DNA of 64,000 nt from Vibrio sp. 10N.261.45.E2 (GTDB lineage Bacteria > Pseudomonadota > Gammaproteobacteria > Enterobacterales > Vibrionaceae), in the NCBI RefSeq assembly GCF_002875705.1, contig NZ_MCZZ01000142.1:1-64000 (forward strand), given 5' to 3'. The position numbers and the translations under genes are program-made. Each line of letters opens with the position of its first letter. The stretch's first letter is position 1. Positions 39,335-48,479 of this stretch are shown one piece after another. A model generated the notes under the pieces. It saw only the letters and a program-made list of their open reading frames with translations, did no database searches and was not told the origin of the DNA.

Positions 39335-39880
39335 TTAAACGCGGTCGCCCGAGCCTTTGCCTAATACTGTTTGAATGATGTATTGGAAGTACAATTTAGT
39401 ATTCAATGTGTTAATCATGCGTTGATCCCATTCCGCTAGTTTTTCCGGTGTCGACATATCGATATCATTGATTTGAGCTAACCCCGTCACACCCGGTCTT
39501 ACCGCAAGTACGCCTCTTGATTCTCTCTCATCGATCAGTTGTTGTTGGTTGAACAAACATGGTCTTGGGCCAACTAAACTCATTTCACCTTTCAAAACGT
39601 TGTATAGCTGAGGGAGTTCATCTAGTTTCGTCTTACGTAGAAATCCCCCTAATTTGGTGACAGAACTAGCACCAACTAAATGAGTCGCAACAGATTTTGT
39701 TTCCACTGGCATGGTGCGGAATTTAACTAAAGTGAATGGTTTTTTGTTGCGCCCTACTCGGATCTGAAAAAAGACAGGTGAACCCGTATCAAAATAGCCG
39801 AGGATACAAATAACAACAAATACAGGCCAAAGGAACAACAAGCCAAAGAAAGCAAAAAAGAAGTCTAACAAACGGATCAA
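39335..39880 (-). CDS. small initiating sugar-phosphate transferase, copy 2
   Basis: A PglC/WreU-type transferase of 181 residues, nearly the same as the product of 32107-32652 (same TTG start, same motifs KFRTMP, KLDELPQ, GPRPC and [12 protein letters not shown]). AGGA lies 9 nt before the TTG. With the 4-reductase/epimerase upstream and the WbpM-like dehydratase beyond, it forms the trio seen in pathways that load QuiNAc- or FucNAc-type sugars on undecaprenyl phosphate. The exact sugar is an inference. Confidence 0.88.
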   Translation of the reverse strand: MIRLLDFFFAFFGLLFLWPVFVVICILGYFDTGSPVFFQIRVGRNKKPFTLVKFRTMPVETKSVATHLVGASSVTKLGGFLRKTKLDELPQLYNVLKGEMSLVGPRPCLFNQQQLIDERESRGVLAVRPGVTGLAQINDIDMSTPEKLAEWDQRMINTLNTKLYFQYIIQTVLGKGSGDRV

Positions 39881-39997
39881 AATATGTGTCCTATCAAATT
39901 CGGATTGAAAACTTTGGGGGCGCTATAAACACCACTAATCAATAAAGAATACCTGAAGAGTTTATGAACAAGAAAGCCATAAGCTACCTAAAACGCA

Positions 39998-40942
39998 TCA
40001 ATGCGACTTAAAGTATGCTTCGACTGTTCTTTTGATCCCTTGCTCGAAGGTCACAGGAGGTTTCCAACCCAGAATATCTTTCGTCAAGCCAATTTCAACT
40101 TGGAGATTGCCACATACTCTTTGTGCAACTTGCTGTTTTTTCAACACTGAAGCACCCAGTTGTATCCAAGACATCGGGATTGGAATCAATCGCGATGATT
40201 TTCCCATAGTTTGAGCGATGATCTGCATCAATTGAGTTGTCGACACATCATTATCATCCGATACCAAGAAGGTACGCCCCGGAGCTGAAGGGTGCTCGCA
40301 ACACGTCAGTATCAAATCACATAGATTATCCAAATAAACCAAACTTCTTTGGTTTTTTATCGCACCAAACGGTAACGGAATGCCTTTATCAATCAAGCGC
40401 ATCATAGATAAGAAATTCGCTTTTACGCCAGGTCCGTAAACCAAAGGCGGTCTAATAATGACGATGTCTAACCCTGTATCTTTGGCAAGTTGCGCTAACT
40501 CAATCTCGGCTTCATATTTACTCAAACCATAAGGGGCTTGTGGAGTATGACTTAAATCAGGATCAAAGGGTGAGTCTAATTCACTCAATTCTCCGTTCAC
40601 CTTAATCGAGCTAACAAAGACAAATCTCTTAACGCCTGCATCAGCGGCTTGTCTCGCTAGAGTTAGCGTCCCCAAAGTATTAACTTCTCGATAAGCGGCT
40701 AAAGCATCTTGCTCACTTTCATTCATTTGATGTACTCGAGCAGCACAGTGAACAACACAATCCACACCGTCAAATGCACCAGACCAATCTGTACTCGAAT
40801 CAATAGAAGAAACAACCAAGCTATTAGGCTGTATTTGTGCCGCTTTTCGCACTACGGGCAAAACTTCCCACTGACACTCTTGTGCTAACTTCGCAAAGCG
40901 AGAGCCGACAAAGCCCGTACTACCAGTGACCAATAATTTCAT
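39998..40942 (-). CDS. NAD-dependent epimerase/4-reductase (WbpV/WreQ-like)
   Basis: A 314-residue extended SDR with N-terminal GSTGFVG (7-13) and the YxxxK pair in YGLSKYEAE (about 140). It resembles the proteins that epimerise or reduce the 4-keto sugar made by WbpM-type dehydratases, giving FucNAc or QuiNAc derivatives. It is upstream of transferase copy 2 and divergent from the dehydratase. A truncated duplicate is at 32766-33000. Confidence 0.85.
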   Translation of the reverse strand: MKLLVTGSTGFVGSRFAKLAQECQWEVLPVVRKAAQIQPNSLVVSSIDSSTDWSGAFDGVDCVVHCAARVHQMNESEQDALAAYREVNTLGTLTLARQAADAGVKRFVFVSSIKVNGELSELDSPFDPDLSHTPQAPYGLSKYEAEIELAQLAKDTGLDIVIIRPPLVYGPGVKANFLSMMRLIDKGIPLPFGAIKNQRSLVYLDNLCDLILTCCEHPSAPGRTFLVSDDNDVSTTQLMQIIAQTMGKSSRLIPIPMSWIQLGASVLKKQQVAQRVCGNLQVEIGLTKDILGWKPPVTFEQGIKRTVEAYFKSH

Positions 40943-41116
40943 AATACAAAAAAGCTCTAAATATTGAATAAAAAGTAAGCAGCATTAACAGCAAAATTAC
41001 TGAACAACACAGAACTGTCAATTACGACTAGCTTACCGCACTCAACAACATTAAAATACATTCAAAAAACTATAACTATCAAACTTAAGACACTCAGTGG
41101 CTCGCTAAGGAACACC

Positions 41117-42991
41117 ATGATCAGACCAATACACATATTGCTTAATGCCAAACGAAAGAACAAGCGTTTCATCAGTATTGGCTATGATATTTTCGCTATC
41201 GTGATTTCACTCTATCTAGCCATTACCTTAAGGCTTGGAAATGCATTTTTTGAAGTTGAGATAGAGGAACTAATCACTCTTTTCATTACTGTTTCAATCA
41301 CGATTTATAGCTTCGTTAAGCTAGGGATGTACCGAGCAGTCTTGCGCTATATGATGTTGCCCGCAGTTGGCAACATCTTCCTTGGCGTTATCATTTCCAC
41401 CTTAGCTTTAATTATGAGTGGCTTTTTTTTCCACTCATTCATCCCTAGAAGTGTCCCATTTATCTATGCAGGTTTGGCGACACTGACTTTAGGCGGCCCA
41501 AGAATCCTCATCCGTTCAATTTATTATCACTGGTTTAAACGCCAGAAACCTAATGTATTTGTTTATGGCGCAGGTGCTACTGGTCGCGATCTAACATATG
41601 CCCTAATCCAGGGAGACGAATACAACCCAGTAGTATTACTTGATGATGATCCAACAAAATCGGGGCAAATATTATTTGGGCTTAAGGTCCATCACCCGAG
41701 TGAGTTTGAACACCTCCAATCACTTTATCAACCCGTGAAGCTACTTTTAGCCATTAATGGGATCAATAAAGGCGAACGTCTAAGGCTAGTGGAGAAATTA
41801 TCACACTGGCCGATCGCAGTGCAATCGGTACCATCAGTGGAAGATATCGCTGCAGGTAAAGCAACAGCAACCGAAGTGAAAGACCTTGACGTCGCCGATC
41901 TGCTTGGGAGAGCAGCCGTTGATCCAGACAAGGCACTTTTAGCACAAAACATTTTTAATAAGAATGTGATGGTGACTGGCGCCGGTGGATCTATCGGCTC
42001 TGAGTTATGTCGCCAAATCATGTCACAAAAACCCAAAACACTCGTTCTGTTCGAACTAAATGAATACAACCTTTACAAAATCGATCAAGAACTAAATTCG
42101 ACAAAGATCAACTTAAAAAGCGAGACTCGAATCGTCGCAGCTCTTGGTTCAGTTCAGAGGCAAAACCGCTTAGAAAAACTGATGACAGCACATGGGATTG
42201 AAACCGTTTATCATGCTGCAGCTTATAAACACGTCCCTTTAGTTGAAGATAATATTGTTGAAGGTGTTCGTAATAATGTGTTCGGTACACTCGCTTGCGC
42301 TGAAGCTGCGATACAAACAGGTGTGAAGAATTTTACCCTAATCTCAACAGATAAAGCAGTAAGACCAACTAACGTGATGGGTGCGACCAAACGTATGGCT
42401 GAACTGGTTCTTCAAGCATTAGCACACAAGCAAAATACAACCACTTTTACTATGGTTCGCTTTGGGAATGTTCTAGGCTCATCTGGCTCTGTCGTTCCAC
42501 TATTTAAAAAGCAAATCAAATGTGGCGGCCCTGTAACCGTAACTCACCCAGATATCATTCGTTATTTCATGCTGATCCCAGAAGCGGCGCAACTTGTTAT
42601 ACAAGCAGGAGCCATGGGGAACAATGGTCAAGTATTCGTGCTTGATATGGGAGAGCCAGTCAAAATTCTCGACCTAGCAAAACGCATGATTCATTTGATG
42701 GGCATGCAAGAAAATGTCGAAGGCGACTCTCAAGAAGGCGATATTTCTATAAAGTTTACAGGATTACGCCCAGGGGAGAAACTCTATGAAGAGCTTTTGA
42801 TTGGGGATAATGTGGAAGGAAGCGGCCATCAAAAAATTATGATGGCCAAAGAACAGATGCTAGGTTGGAGCGAAATGCAAGCCTTGTTGAGCCAACTTGA
42901 TGTATGCTGCCATGACTTTGATGAAGAATGTATTATGAAGATTCTATTAGATGCACCTACCGGATTTACACATGCGCAGGAAAGTTACTAA
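41117..42991 (+). CDS. membrane UDP-sugar 4,6-dehydratase (WbpM/CapD family)
   Basis: A 624-residue protein with four N-terminal helices (about 20-130), a first nucleotide-binding fold (GAGATGRDL, about 150), and a second SDR domain starting VTGAGGSIGSELCRQI (about 286). The catalytic region ISTDKAVRPTNVMGATKR has Met where short soluble relatives have Tyr (SMK rather than SYK triad), as in WbpM. It should convert UDP-GlcNAc to the 4-keto-6-deoxy intermediate. AAGGA lies 4-5 nt before the ATG. The stop is directly followed by the next ATG. Confidence 0.92.
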   Translation: MIRPIHILLNAKRKNKRFISIGYDIFAIVISLYLAITLRLGNAFFEVEIEELITLFITVSITIYSFVKLGMYRAVLRYMMLPAVGNIFLGVIISTLALIMSGFFFHSFIPRSVPFIYAGLATLTLGGPRILIRSIYYHWFKRQKPNVFVYGAGATGRDLTYALIQGDEYNPVVLLDDDPTKSGQILFGLKVHHPSEFEHLQSLYQPVKLLLAINGINKGERLRLVEKLSHWPIAVQSVPSVEDIAAGKATATEVKDLDVADLLGRAAVDPDKALLAQNIFNKNVMVTGAGGSIGSELCRQIMSQKPKTLVLFELNEYNLYKIDQELNSTKINLKSETRIVAALGSVQRQNRLEKLMTAHGIETVYHAAAYKHVPLVEDNIVEGVRNNVFGTLACAEAAIQTGVKNFTLISTDKAVRPTNVMGATKRMAELVLQALAHKQNTTTFTMVRFGNVLGSSGSVVPLFKKQIKCGGPVTVTHPDIIRYFMLIPEAAQLVIQAGAMGNNGQVFVLDMGEPVKILDLAKRMIHLMGMQENVEGDSQEGDISIKFTGLRPGEKLYEELLIGDNVEGSGHQKIMMAKEQMLGWSEMQALLSQLDVCCHDFDEECIMKILLDAPTGFTHAQESY

Positions 42992-43744
42992 ATGGCCCTT
43001 TATATTTCAGTAGTCAATCACAACCATGATAATATGATCTGCGCTAACCCAACGTTAATGAAGCTCGCAACAGAGCACACAGTGATTATTAAGTCAAATA
43101 CGTTGGCTTCCAAAAAATTGAAAGATTATTGTTTATCCTCTTCCATACACCTTATTCAAGGCGAAAATAAAAGAGGATTTGGCTCCAACAACAATGAAGT
43201 ATTTCTATATGCTGAACAAGCTCTTAATATGACATTAAGCGACCATTTTTTAGTACTTAACCCCGATGTAGAGATTAAAACATCAACAATCAACTTACTT
43301 CTGGAACAGATAATTACAGAAGAAAGTCCTATATCGACAATCAACTTATTTAAGAACCGAGAAATGACAAAATACGATAATTCAATTAGGCACTTCCCTA
43401 ACCTTCTCAACCCAATAAAGAGCCTCTTGGGGGTGAATCGAACTGATCACTATGATAAAAGTAAGATAAAATCACCAATCGTAATCGACTGGGCTGCTGG
43501 TTCATTTTTATTATTTCAATGTGATATATTTAAAAGACTAAATGGATTTGATGAAAAATACTTTATGTACTTTGAAGATGTAGATATCTGTAGAAGAGCA
43601 AAAGAAACCGACGTATCAGTAACTTATTACCCTATGTTTCATGCGATTCATTTAGCACAACACTCTAATCGCAATATTTTTTCAACAACATTCTATCATT
43701 ACCTAAAAAGCACAGTAATCTACTTTACTAAGTTACGGTATTAG
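42992..43744 (+). CDS. GT2 glycosyltransferase (rhamnosyltransferase-like)
   Basis: A 250-residue cytoplasmic GT-A enzyme. VVNHNHDNM opens the fold, LNPDVEI carries the DxD-like metal site, and the segment GSFLLFQ...FDEKYFMYFEDVDIC is typical of WbbL-type rhamnosyltransferases. The acceptor and sugar are unknown. It starts at the base after the dehydratase stop, so it is translationally coupled. Its 3' end overlaps the convergent GT2 gene by 12 nt. Confidence 0.82.
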   Translation: MALYISVVNHNHDNMICANPTLMKLATEHTVIIKSNTLASKKLKDYCLSSSIHLIQGENKRGFGSNNNEVFLYAEQALNMTLSDHFLVLNPDVEIKTSTINLLLEQIITEESPISTINLFKNREMTKYDNSIRHFPNLLNPIKSLLGVNRTDHYDKSKIKSPIVIDWAAGSFLLFQCDIFKRLNGFDEKYFMYFEDVDICRRAKETDVSVTYYPMFHAIHLAQHSNRNIFSTTFYHYLKSTVIYFTKLRY

Positions 43745-44626
43745 ATTAATAAGTATCAATTTGCACCGAGATAGAAAGGATATATTTAGCTTTTTACAAT
43801 CAAATGCTGAACCTCCTTTTAACCTCTTCGAAACCTTTAACCAAAATTCATACTGAGATTTTAATTTCTTGAGATTTTTATAATACAAAACAGGGTGTTT
43901 TATAAATCTAACTAAACTATTACCATCTTCTATAGCTCCAACAACATTCCGGTCATGTTGTCGGTATCCGATCAAAGGCCTATCTATAAAACTCCAATTG
44001 CCATAGTAACGAGCAAGAATAGCAATCCACCAATCATGCATTGCAATCCGGTTACTGTCTTCGCCATCCAAAGACTCTCTTATCAAATTTATCATTTTAC
44101 TGTTGATACACAGTGTTGCTCCTTGGACACAATTTGTAAAAAGAATATCATCACTATTTAACACATTTACGGATAAACCTTGATATCGAAAGAAACTATC
44201 AAATAGAAGAGAGCTTTCTTCATTAATTAATGATGCATCAGAAAAAATAACTTGAGGAGTATTGCTATCTAACTCCCTTGCTATTTTAAAATACTCTTCA
44301 ACTTTACACTCATCCCATATATCATCTTGGTCAGATAAAAATAGCCAATCCGCGTCAATTTTATCAAGCGCGAAAATAAAATTAGAGCAAGCACTACCTT
44401 GCTTTGCTCCTGCAGATATTTTTATATTATTAAGATCGTTTTCGTTAATTAGACGGACTAAATCATCGCAGGAATCAGTATCATCAAATACAAACAACCT
44501 CACATTACCGCTATTTCCAGCAGATCTATTGATAGACTCAACTTGCTCGACAAGATTTTTATCTGGATGATATGTGCAAATCAAAACAGACACGTCCTCA
44601 GTAGGTTCAATGTTCATTAAAACCAA
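43733..44626 (-). CDS. GT2 glycosyltransferase
   Basis: A 297-residue GT-A enzyme with DVSVLICTYHPD at the N-terminus, LFLSDQDDIW (DxD metal site, about 95-104) and the GATLCINS and HDWWIAILA segments found in dTDP-rhamnose-type family 2 transferases. It is last in the minus-strand group gtrA-dprE1-dprE2-GT2, 28 nt after the SDR gene. It may add a sugar next to the arabinose step, or be unrelated. Confidence 0.82.
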   Translation of the reverse strand: MVLMNIEPTEDVSVLICTYHPDKNLVEQVESINRSAGNSGNVRLFVFDDTDSCDDLVRLINENDLNNIKISAGAKQGSACSNFIFALDKIDADWLFLSDQDDIWDECKVEEYFKIARELDSNTPQVIFSDASLINEESSLLFDSFFRYQGLSVNVLNSDDILFTNCVQGATLCINSKMINLIRESLDGEDSNRIAMHDWWIAILARYYGNWSFIDRPLIGYRQHDRNVVGAIEDGNSLVRFIKHPVLYYKNLKKLKSQYEFWLKVSKRLKGGSAFDCKKLNISFLSRCKLILINLIP

Positions 44627-44654
44627 TACCCGCTCTCACCATACCAACTTAAGA

Positions 44655-45392
44655 TCATAATTTTATTCTATTAAACACTATTTTTGGTATCACCTTAATC
44701 ACAAACATAATCAAAGACCAAAAACCTGGCGCATAAGAAAAGTTAGATCTCTTTTCAATTCTATTTTTAATTATTTCAGCCACCTTCTCAGGCTTTACCC
44801 AAAGCACCCCTTTATCAAACTCAGCGGTCATTGGCGTATCAACAAAGCCTGGCTTGATATCGAGGACGTGAACACCTGATTTACTGAGCTTCTGAGCCAG
44901 TCCTTGCAAGAAAGTGGAAACCATGCCTTTTGCTGCGCCGTAAACGTAATTTGACTGACGACCTCTGTCGCCTGCAACGCTGGTGATAACGGTTATGTTT
45001 CCTGATTTTTGCTGCTCCATTTTCGTGGCTACGTGAGTGAGAAGCGAAATAACACTTACTCCATTGGTATTTAACTCTTCAATGGCTTTAATTGAATCAG
45101 TTTGGCAAAGCTCTTGATTGGGTAGACTTCCGTGAGCAGCAAGCAATACATCAACACGACCGAGTGCATCGAACGCTTGCTCAATAAGTACTTGGTGAGA
45201 GTCAAACTGATTCGCATCAAACTGTACTGTATGAACGGTGTTTGCGCCTCTTACCATCAAGTCTTGCTTGATAGTGTCGAGTTTTGAGGTATCTCTAGCA
45301 ATAAGATAGAGGTTGGCTTTTTCTATGGCGTATAGCTTGGCAACTTCTTTTGCCATTGCTGATGTTGCGCCAATAATAATAATGTTTTGCAC
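44655..45392 (-). CDS. DprE2-like SDR oxidoreductase
   Basis: A 245-residue short-chain dehydrogenase with GATSAMAKEVA (NAD-binding, 8-18) and YGAAK (catalytic Tyr-Lys, about 151-155). Next to a DprE1-like oxidase it fits DprE2, which reduces the 2-keto intermediate to give polyprenyl-phosphoryl-D-arabinofuranose. It is 5 nt after the oxidase gene. The C-terminal hydrophobic segment resembles that of mycobacterial DprE2. Confidence 0.8.
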   Translation of the reverse strand: MQNIIIIGATSAMAKEVAKLYAIEKANLYLIARDTSKLDTIKQDLMVRGANTVHTVQFDANQFDSHQVLIEQAFDALGRVDVLLAAHGSLPNQELCQTDSIKAIEELNTNGVSVISLLTHVATKMEQQKSGNITVITSVAGDRGRQSNYVYGAAKGMVSTFLQGLAQKLSKSGVHVLDIKPGFVDTPMTAEFDKGVLWVKPEKVAEIIKNRIEKRSNFSYAPGFWSLIMFVIKVIPKIVFNRIKL

Positions 45393-45397
45393 GATCT

Positions 45398-46687
45398 TTA
45401 TAATCCTATCCGTTTAGACTGGAACGAGTGATACAGTTCATCTACGCCATATTCTTTTCTTAATGCTTGGAACTCTTCCCATTGAGGGTATCCCGCCTTA
45501 AACATCTCTTCTGGCATCCTGACGTCTTTAGAGAGATACAAACGGCCTTCATATTTTCTAACAATGATGTCTAGTCTATCGAGTAAAGTAAATAGCTTTT
45601 CGTTTAGCTTGAAATCAAGCGCTAAGGTATAACCTTCCATTGGGAACGATAAGAGATTTTTGTTACCTTCACCAAACACCTTCAATACTGCAAGAAAAGA
45701 ACCTTGTTTTGATTCCGCTATCGCTTCAAGGATTTCGGTCAGACCTTCTTTCCCTGCTTCTTTAGGAATAACAAACTGGTATTGTGTAAAGCCATTACTG
45801 CCATACATACGATTCCAGTTATTGATGCCATCAAGTGGGTAGAAGAATGGGTCATAGTGAACAGTATTGTTTACTTCTTCTTTCAGTTGCTTGTTATAAT
45901 AGGCTGAATTAAATGTCTGTATGGTGTATTTGTTCAACAAAAAAGAAGGCATATCACACGGCATATTTAATAAACCGCCTTTGTGCGTGGTAAGTTCACC
46001 TTTGTCAGCGTGCTCTCCTAGCATTAGTAATGAGCGACCTAGGTTATCGCCTGTGGACAGACAATCAATCCACGCAACCGAATAGGTCACATCTTTATAT
46101 TGCTCAAACAGTGCTAAAGCGATCTCTAAATTTTTAGCTTTAACTACTTTTTGATTAATGTAAGCACTAGTTATCGGTTTCAATTTGAATGTTGCCTCCG
46201 TGATAATGCCAGTTAATCCCATTCCACCACAGGTGGCGTGGAATAAGTCAGGATTATCTTCTCTTGAGCAAGTGATTTCTTGCTCATTAGTGATGAGGGT
46301 TAACGAAGTAACGTGATCACTAAAACTGCCCTCAAGGTGGTGATTTTTCCCGTGAACATCACTGGCAATAGCGCCTCCAACAGTCACGAATTTTGTTCCT
46401 GGTGTGACGGAAAGGAACCAGCCTTTTGGGACAAAGCTTGTTAAGATTTCATCAAGTGAAACACCTGCTTCACAGCGGAGCGTCCCTGTGTTTTCATCAA
46501 ACGAGATAAAGTGATTTAACTGCTCACTGACTACGATGTTTTCTGAAAGTGCGCTGTCACCATAGCTACGACCTAAGCCTCGTGCTATTCCGCTTTGCGT
46601 TTCATTCGCTAACTTTTGACTTCTCGAAGGTACGTTGATATTTGCATCAATGAGTGGGTATTTACCCCAGCTTGTTATTTTTTTCAT
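45398..46687 (-). CDS. DprE1-like FAD-dependent oxidase
   Basis: A 429-residue protein with an FAD-binding type 4 domain and an aldonolactone-oxidase-like C-terminus. Signature segments match mycobacterial decaprenylphosphoryl-beta-D-ribose 2'-oxidase: GRGLGRSYGDSA (36-47), PGTKFVTVGGAIASDVHGKNHH and LYLSKDVR (conserved Lys). The position of the mycobacterial Cys387 appears to be Ala here (LALDF where M. tuberculosis has ICVDF, from memory). It starts one base after the gtrA stop. Confidence 0.85.
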   Translation of the reverse strand: MKKITSWGKYPLIDANINVPSRSQKLANETQSGIARGLGRSYGDSALSENIVVSEQLNHFISFDENTGTLRCEAGVSLDEILTSFVPKGWFLSVTPGTKFVTVGGAIASDVHGKNHHLEGSFSDHVTSLTLITNEQEITCSREDNPDLFHATCGGMGLTGIITEATFKLKPITSAYINQKVVKAKNLEIALALFEQYKDVTYSVAWIDCLSTGDNLGRSLLMLGEHADKGELTTHKGGLLNMPCDMPSFLLNKYTIQTFNSAYYNKQLKEEVNNTVHYDPFFYPLDGINNWNRMYGSNGFTQYQFVIPKEAGKEGLTEILEAIAESKQGSFLAVLKVFGEGNKNLLSFPMEGYTLALDFKLNEKLFTLLDRLDIIVRKYEGRLYLSKDVRMPEEMFKAGYPQWEEFQALRKEYGVDELYHSFQSKRIGL

Positions 46688-46688
46688 T

Positions 46689-47090
46689 CTAACGCTCTAT
46701 AAATACATATTTTTTATCTAAGTAGTATTTAGTGACGTAGCCAATACTCAGCCCAATCACTGCTCCCACATAGCGCATTGTTTTGGTTTCAAACCAAAGG
46801 TCAAAGGTATATTCCGTAACCCAAAAAAGGACTGTAGTAATCACACCCATTAAGCTATAGAAAAAGAAGGTTGTGATATCTTGCTTCTGGCTTTTAGTTT
46901 CAAACCTAAAAATAAACTTCTTATCTAGCAAGTACTTAACAATCAATCCCGTCAGCGTGCCTGTGAACATACTAACAACAATTTCATATTCATATTCATA
47001 GTGAAAAAGGGTTGATGTTATTTCTTGTGTGAAAAGGTTCACAATGGTCGCTACGATAGCAAAAGCGACATAAAGCATACTCTTAGTCAT
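46689..47090 (-). CDS. GtrA-family membrane protein
   Basis: A 133-residue protein with four predicted helices and the GtrA pattern (KYLLDKKFIFRF in the middle and KYYLDKKYVF at the end). GtrA proteins are proposed to flip or anchor polyprenyl-phospho-sugars; the mycobacterial Rv3789, in the same context with DprE1/DprE2, is one. First gene of the minus-strand group. Confidence 0.85.
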   Translation of the reverse strand: MTKSMLYVAFAIVATIVNLFTQEITSTLFHYEYEYEIVVSMFTGTLTGLIVKYLLDKKFIFRFETKSQKQDITTFFFYSLMGVITTVLFWVTEYTFDLWFETKTMRYVGAVIGLSIGYVTKYYLDKKYVFIER

Positions 47091-47128
47091 TATATATACA
47101 TTGATTTTTATAAACCATCAGCATATCA

Positions 47129-47161
47129 TTTTGCCTAAATTTTGCCTAGATTTTGCCTAGA
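47129..47161 (+). repeat. 11-bp tandem repeat, three units
   Basis: TTTTGCCTAAA followed by two copies of TTTTGCCTAGA in the 91-nt divergent promoter region between gtrA and the UbiA-family gene. The period of about one helical turn would place any bound protein on one DNA face. Confidence 0.7.
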
Positions 47162-47181
47162 TTTTATTAAGAAGAATTAAA

Positions 47182-48027
47182 ATGTCCAATTTACCTCCAG
47201 TAATACGTCTTATGCGGCCAAAGCAGTGGGTCAAAAACGCCTTTGTTTTTGCGCCTTTGCTTTTCTCAGGAGTATTCACTGATATGCTGTCAGTCCAGCA
47301 TTCGCTGTCTGCCTTTGTTATTTTTTGTTTAGCTTCATCAGCAACTTATGTGTTAAATGACTATAACGACATCGAAAATGACAGAAAGCATCCTGTTAAA
47401 TCTAAAAGCAGACCGCTAGCATCAGGTGAAGTGAGTAAACCACAAGCACGCATTTTGATGGTTGTTTTGTATGGTGCCGTAGCGCTATCAGCTTTGGTTT
47501 ACCCTGAAGTAGTAGCGGTAGTTGCAGCGTACTTGCTACTAAATGTGGCGTATACTTTCTACCTTAAGCACCAACCTGTATTAGATATTTTTACGATAGC
47601 GACAGGTTTTGTTTTACGCGTCTATGCTGGTGCGGTTTCTTTAGATGTGCCACTTTCTTCTTGGATGTTTATAACCACACTTTCCCTAGCACTTTTCCTT
47701 GCCTCAATTAAGAGACGACAAGAGCTCATGAAAAGCGGTAACAAAGCTCGAAATGTACTACAGTTTTACACGATAGAGCTTGTTGATAAATATGCCGAAA
47801 TGTCAGCAACTTGTGCCATCTTATTTTATAGCTTATTTGTTATTTCGGATAAGCCAGATATGGTGTATACCATTCCATTCGTTTTATTTGGCTTATACCG
47901 TTACTGGTTTATTGTAGAGTCGAAAGATTCAGGTGAATCACCAACAGATGCCTTGTTTGCCGACCGTTGGCTTCAGCTAACTATTCTCGGATGGATTGCT
48001 GCCTGCATCTACTCATTAACCGTTTAA
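47182..48027 (+). CDS. UbiA-family polyprenyl-phosphate phosphoribosyltransferase
   Basis: A 281-residue membrane enzyme with about eight helices. The metal motif NDxxDxxxDxxH is exact (N59, D60, D63, D67, H70), as in decaprenyl-phosphate phosphoribosyltransferase (Rv3806c type) rather than quinone prenyltransferases. It would transfer 5-phosphoribose from PRPP to a polyprenyl phosphate, the first step of the arabinose-donor pathway. It is first in a plus-strand operon with a PAP2-like gene 14 nt on. Confidence 0.85.
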   Translation: MSNLPPVIRLMRPKQWVKNAFVFAPLLFSGVFTDMLSVQHSLSAFVIFCLASSATYVLNDYNDIENDRKHPVKSKSRPLASGEVSKPQARILMVVLYGAVALSALVYPEVVAVVAAYLLLNVAYTFYLKHQPVLDIFTIATGFVLRVYAGAVSLDVPLSSWMFITTLSLALFLASIKRRQELMKSGNKARNVLQFYTIELVDKYAEMSATCAILFYSLFVISDKPDMVYTIPFVLFGLYRYWFIVESKDSGESPTDALFADRWLQLTILGWIAACIYSLTV

Positions 48028-48041
48028 AAAAGGAAAACGTT

Positions 48042-48467
48042 ATGGATCTTAGTTACCTTATTACACCTTTTTTTGCGTGGTTAGTGGCTGGCTGTACAAA
48101 GTTTGCGTTCAATACTATTCAAGCAAAACGTTTAGCTTTTGATTTGATTGGCTACGGCGGCATGCCAAGCAACCATAGTAGTATCGTGAGTAGTGCCGCA
48201 ACGATTATTGCTTTAAATGAAGGGCTTCAAGAGCCAGCTTTAGTCGTGGCATTAGCTTTAGCGTTTATTGTCATACTTGATGCGAACAGTTTGCGCCAGC
48301 AAGTAGGCAAGCACGCTAAGGCTATAAATTTGTTGAACAAAAACAAAGAAAGGAAGCCATTAAGGGAGCGAATGGGACATACTCGCGTTGAGATTTTGGC
48401 TGGGGTTGTTACTGGCATCGCTTCTGCTTGGTGTGTGCATTATGCATTCACCTACTATCTAAACTAA
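48042..48467 (+). CDS. divergent PAP2-family phosphatase
   Basis: A 141-residue membrane protein with GGMPSNHSS (about 33-41) and GHTRVEILAG (about 114-123), the two signature segments of the DUF212/YuiD group related to acid phosphatases. It is the natural candidate to remove the 5-phosphate of polyprenyl-phosphoryl-5-phosphoribose. An open frame runs 25 codons upstream into the preceding gene, but the ATG at 48042 has AAGGAAAA upstream and gives the family length. Confidence 0.8.
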   Translation: MDLSYLITPFFAWLVAGCTKFAFNTIQAKRLAFDLIGYGGMPSNHSSIVSSAATIIALNEGLQEPALVVALALAFIVILDANSLRQQVGKHAKAINLLNKNKERKPLRERMGHTRVEILAGVVTGIASAWCVHYAFTYYLN

Positions 48468-48479
48468 GCAAGAAAACTA

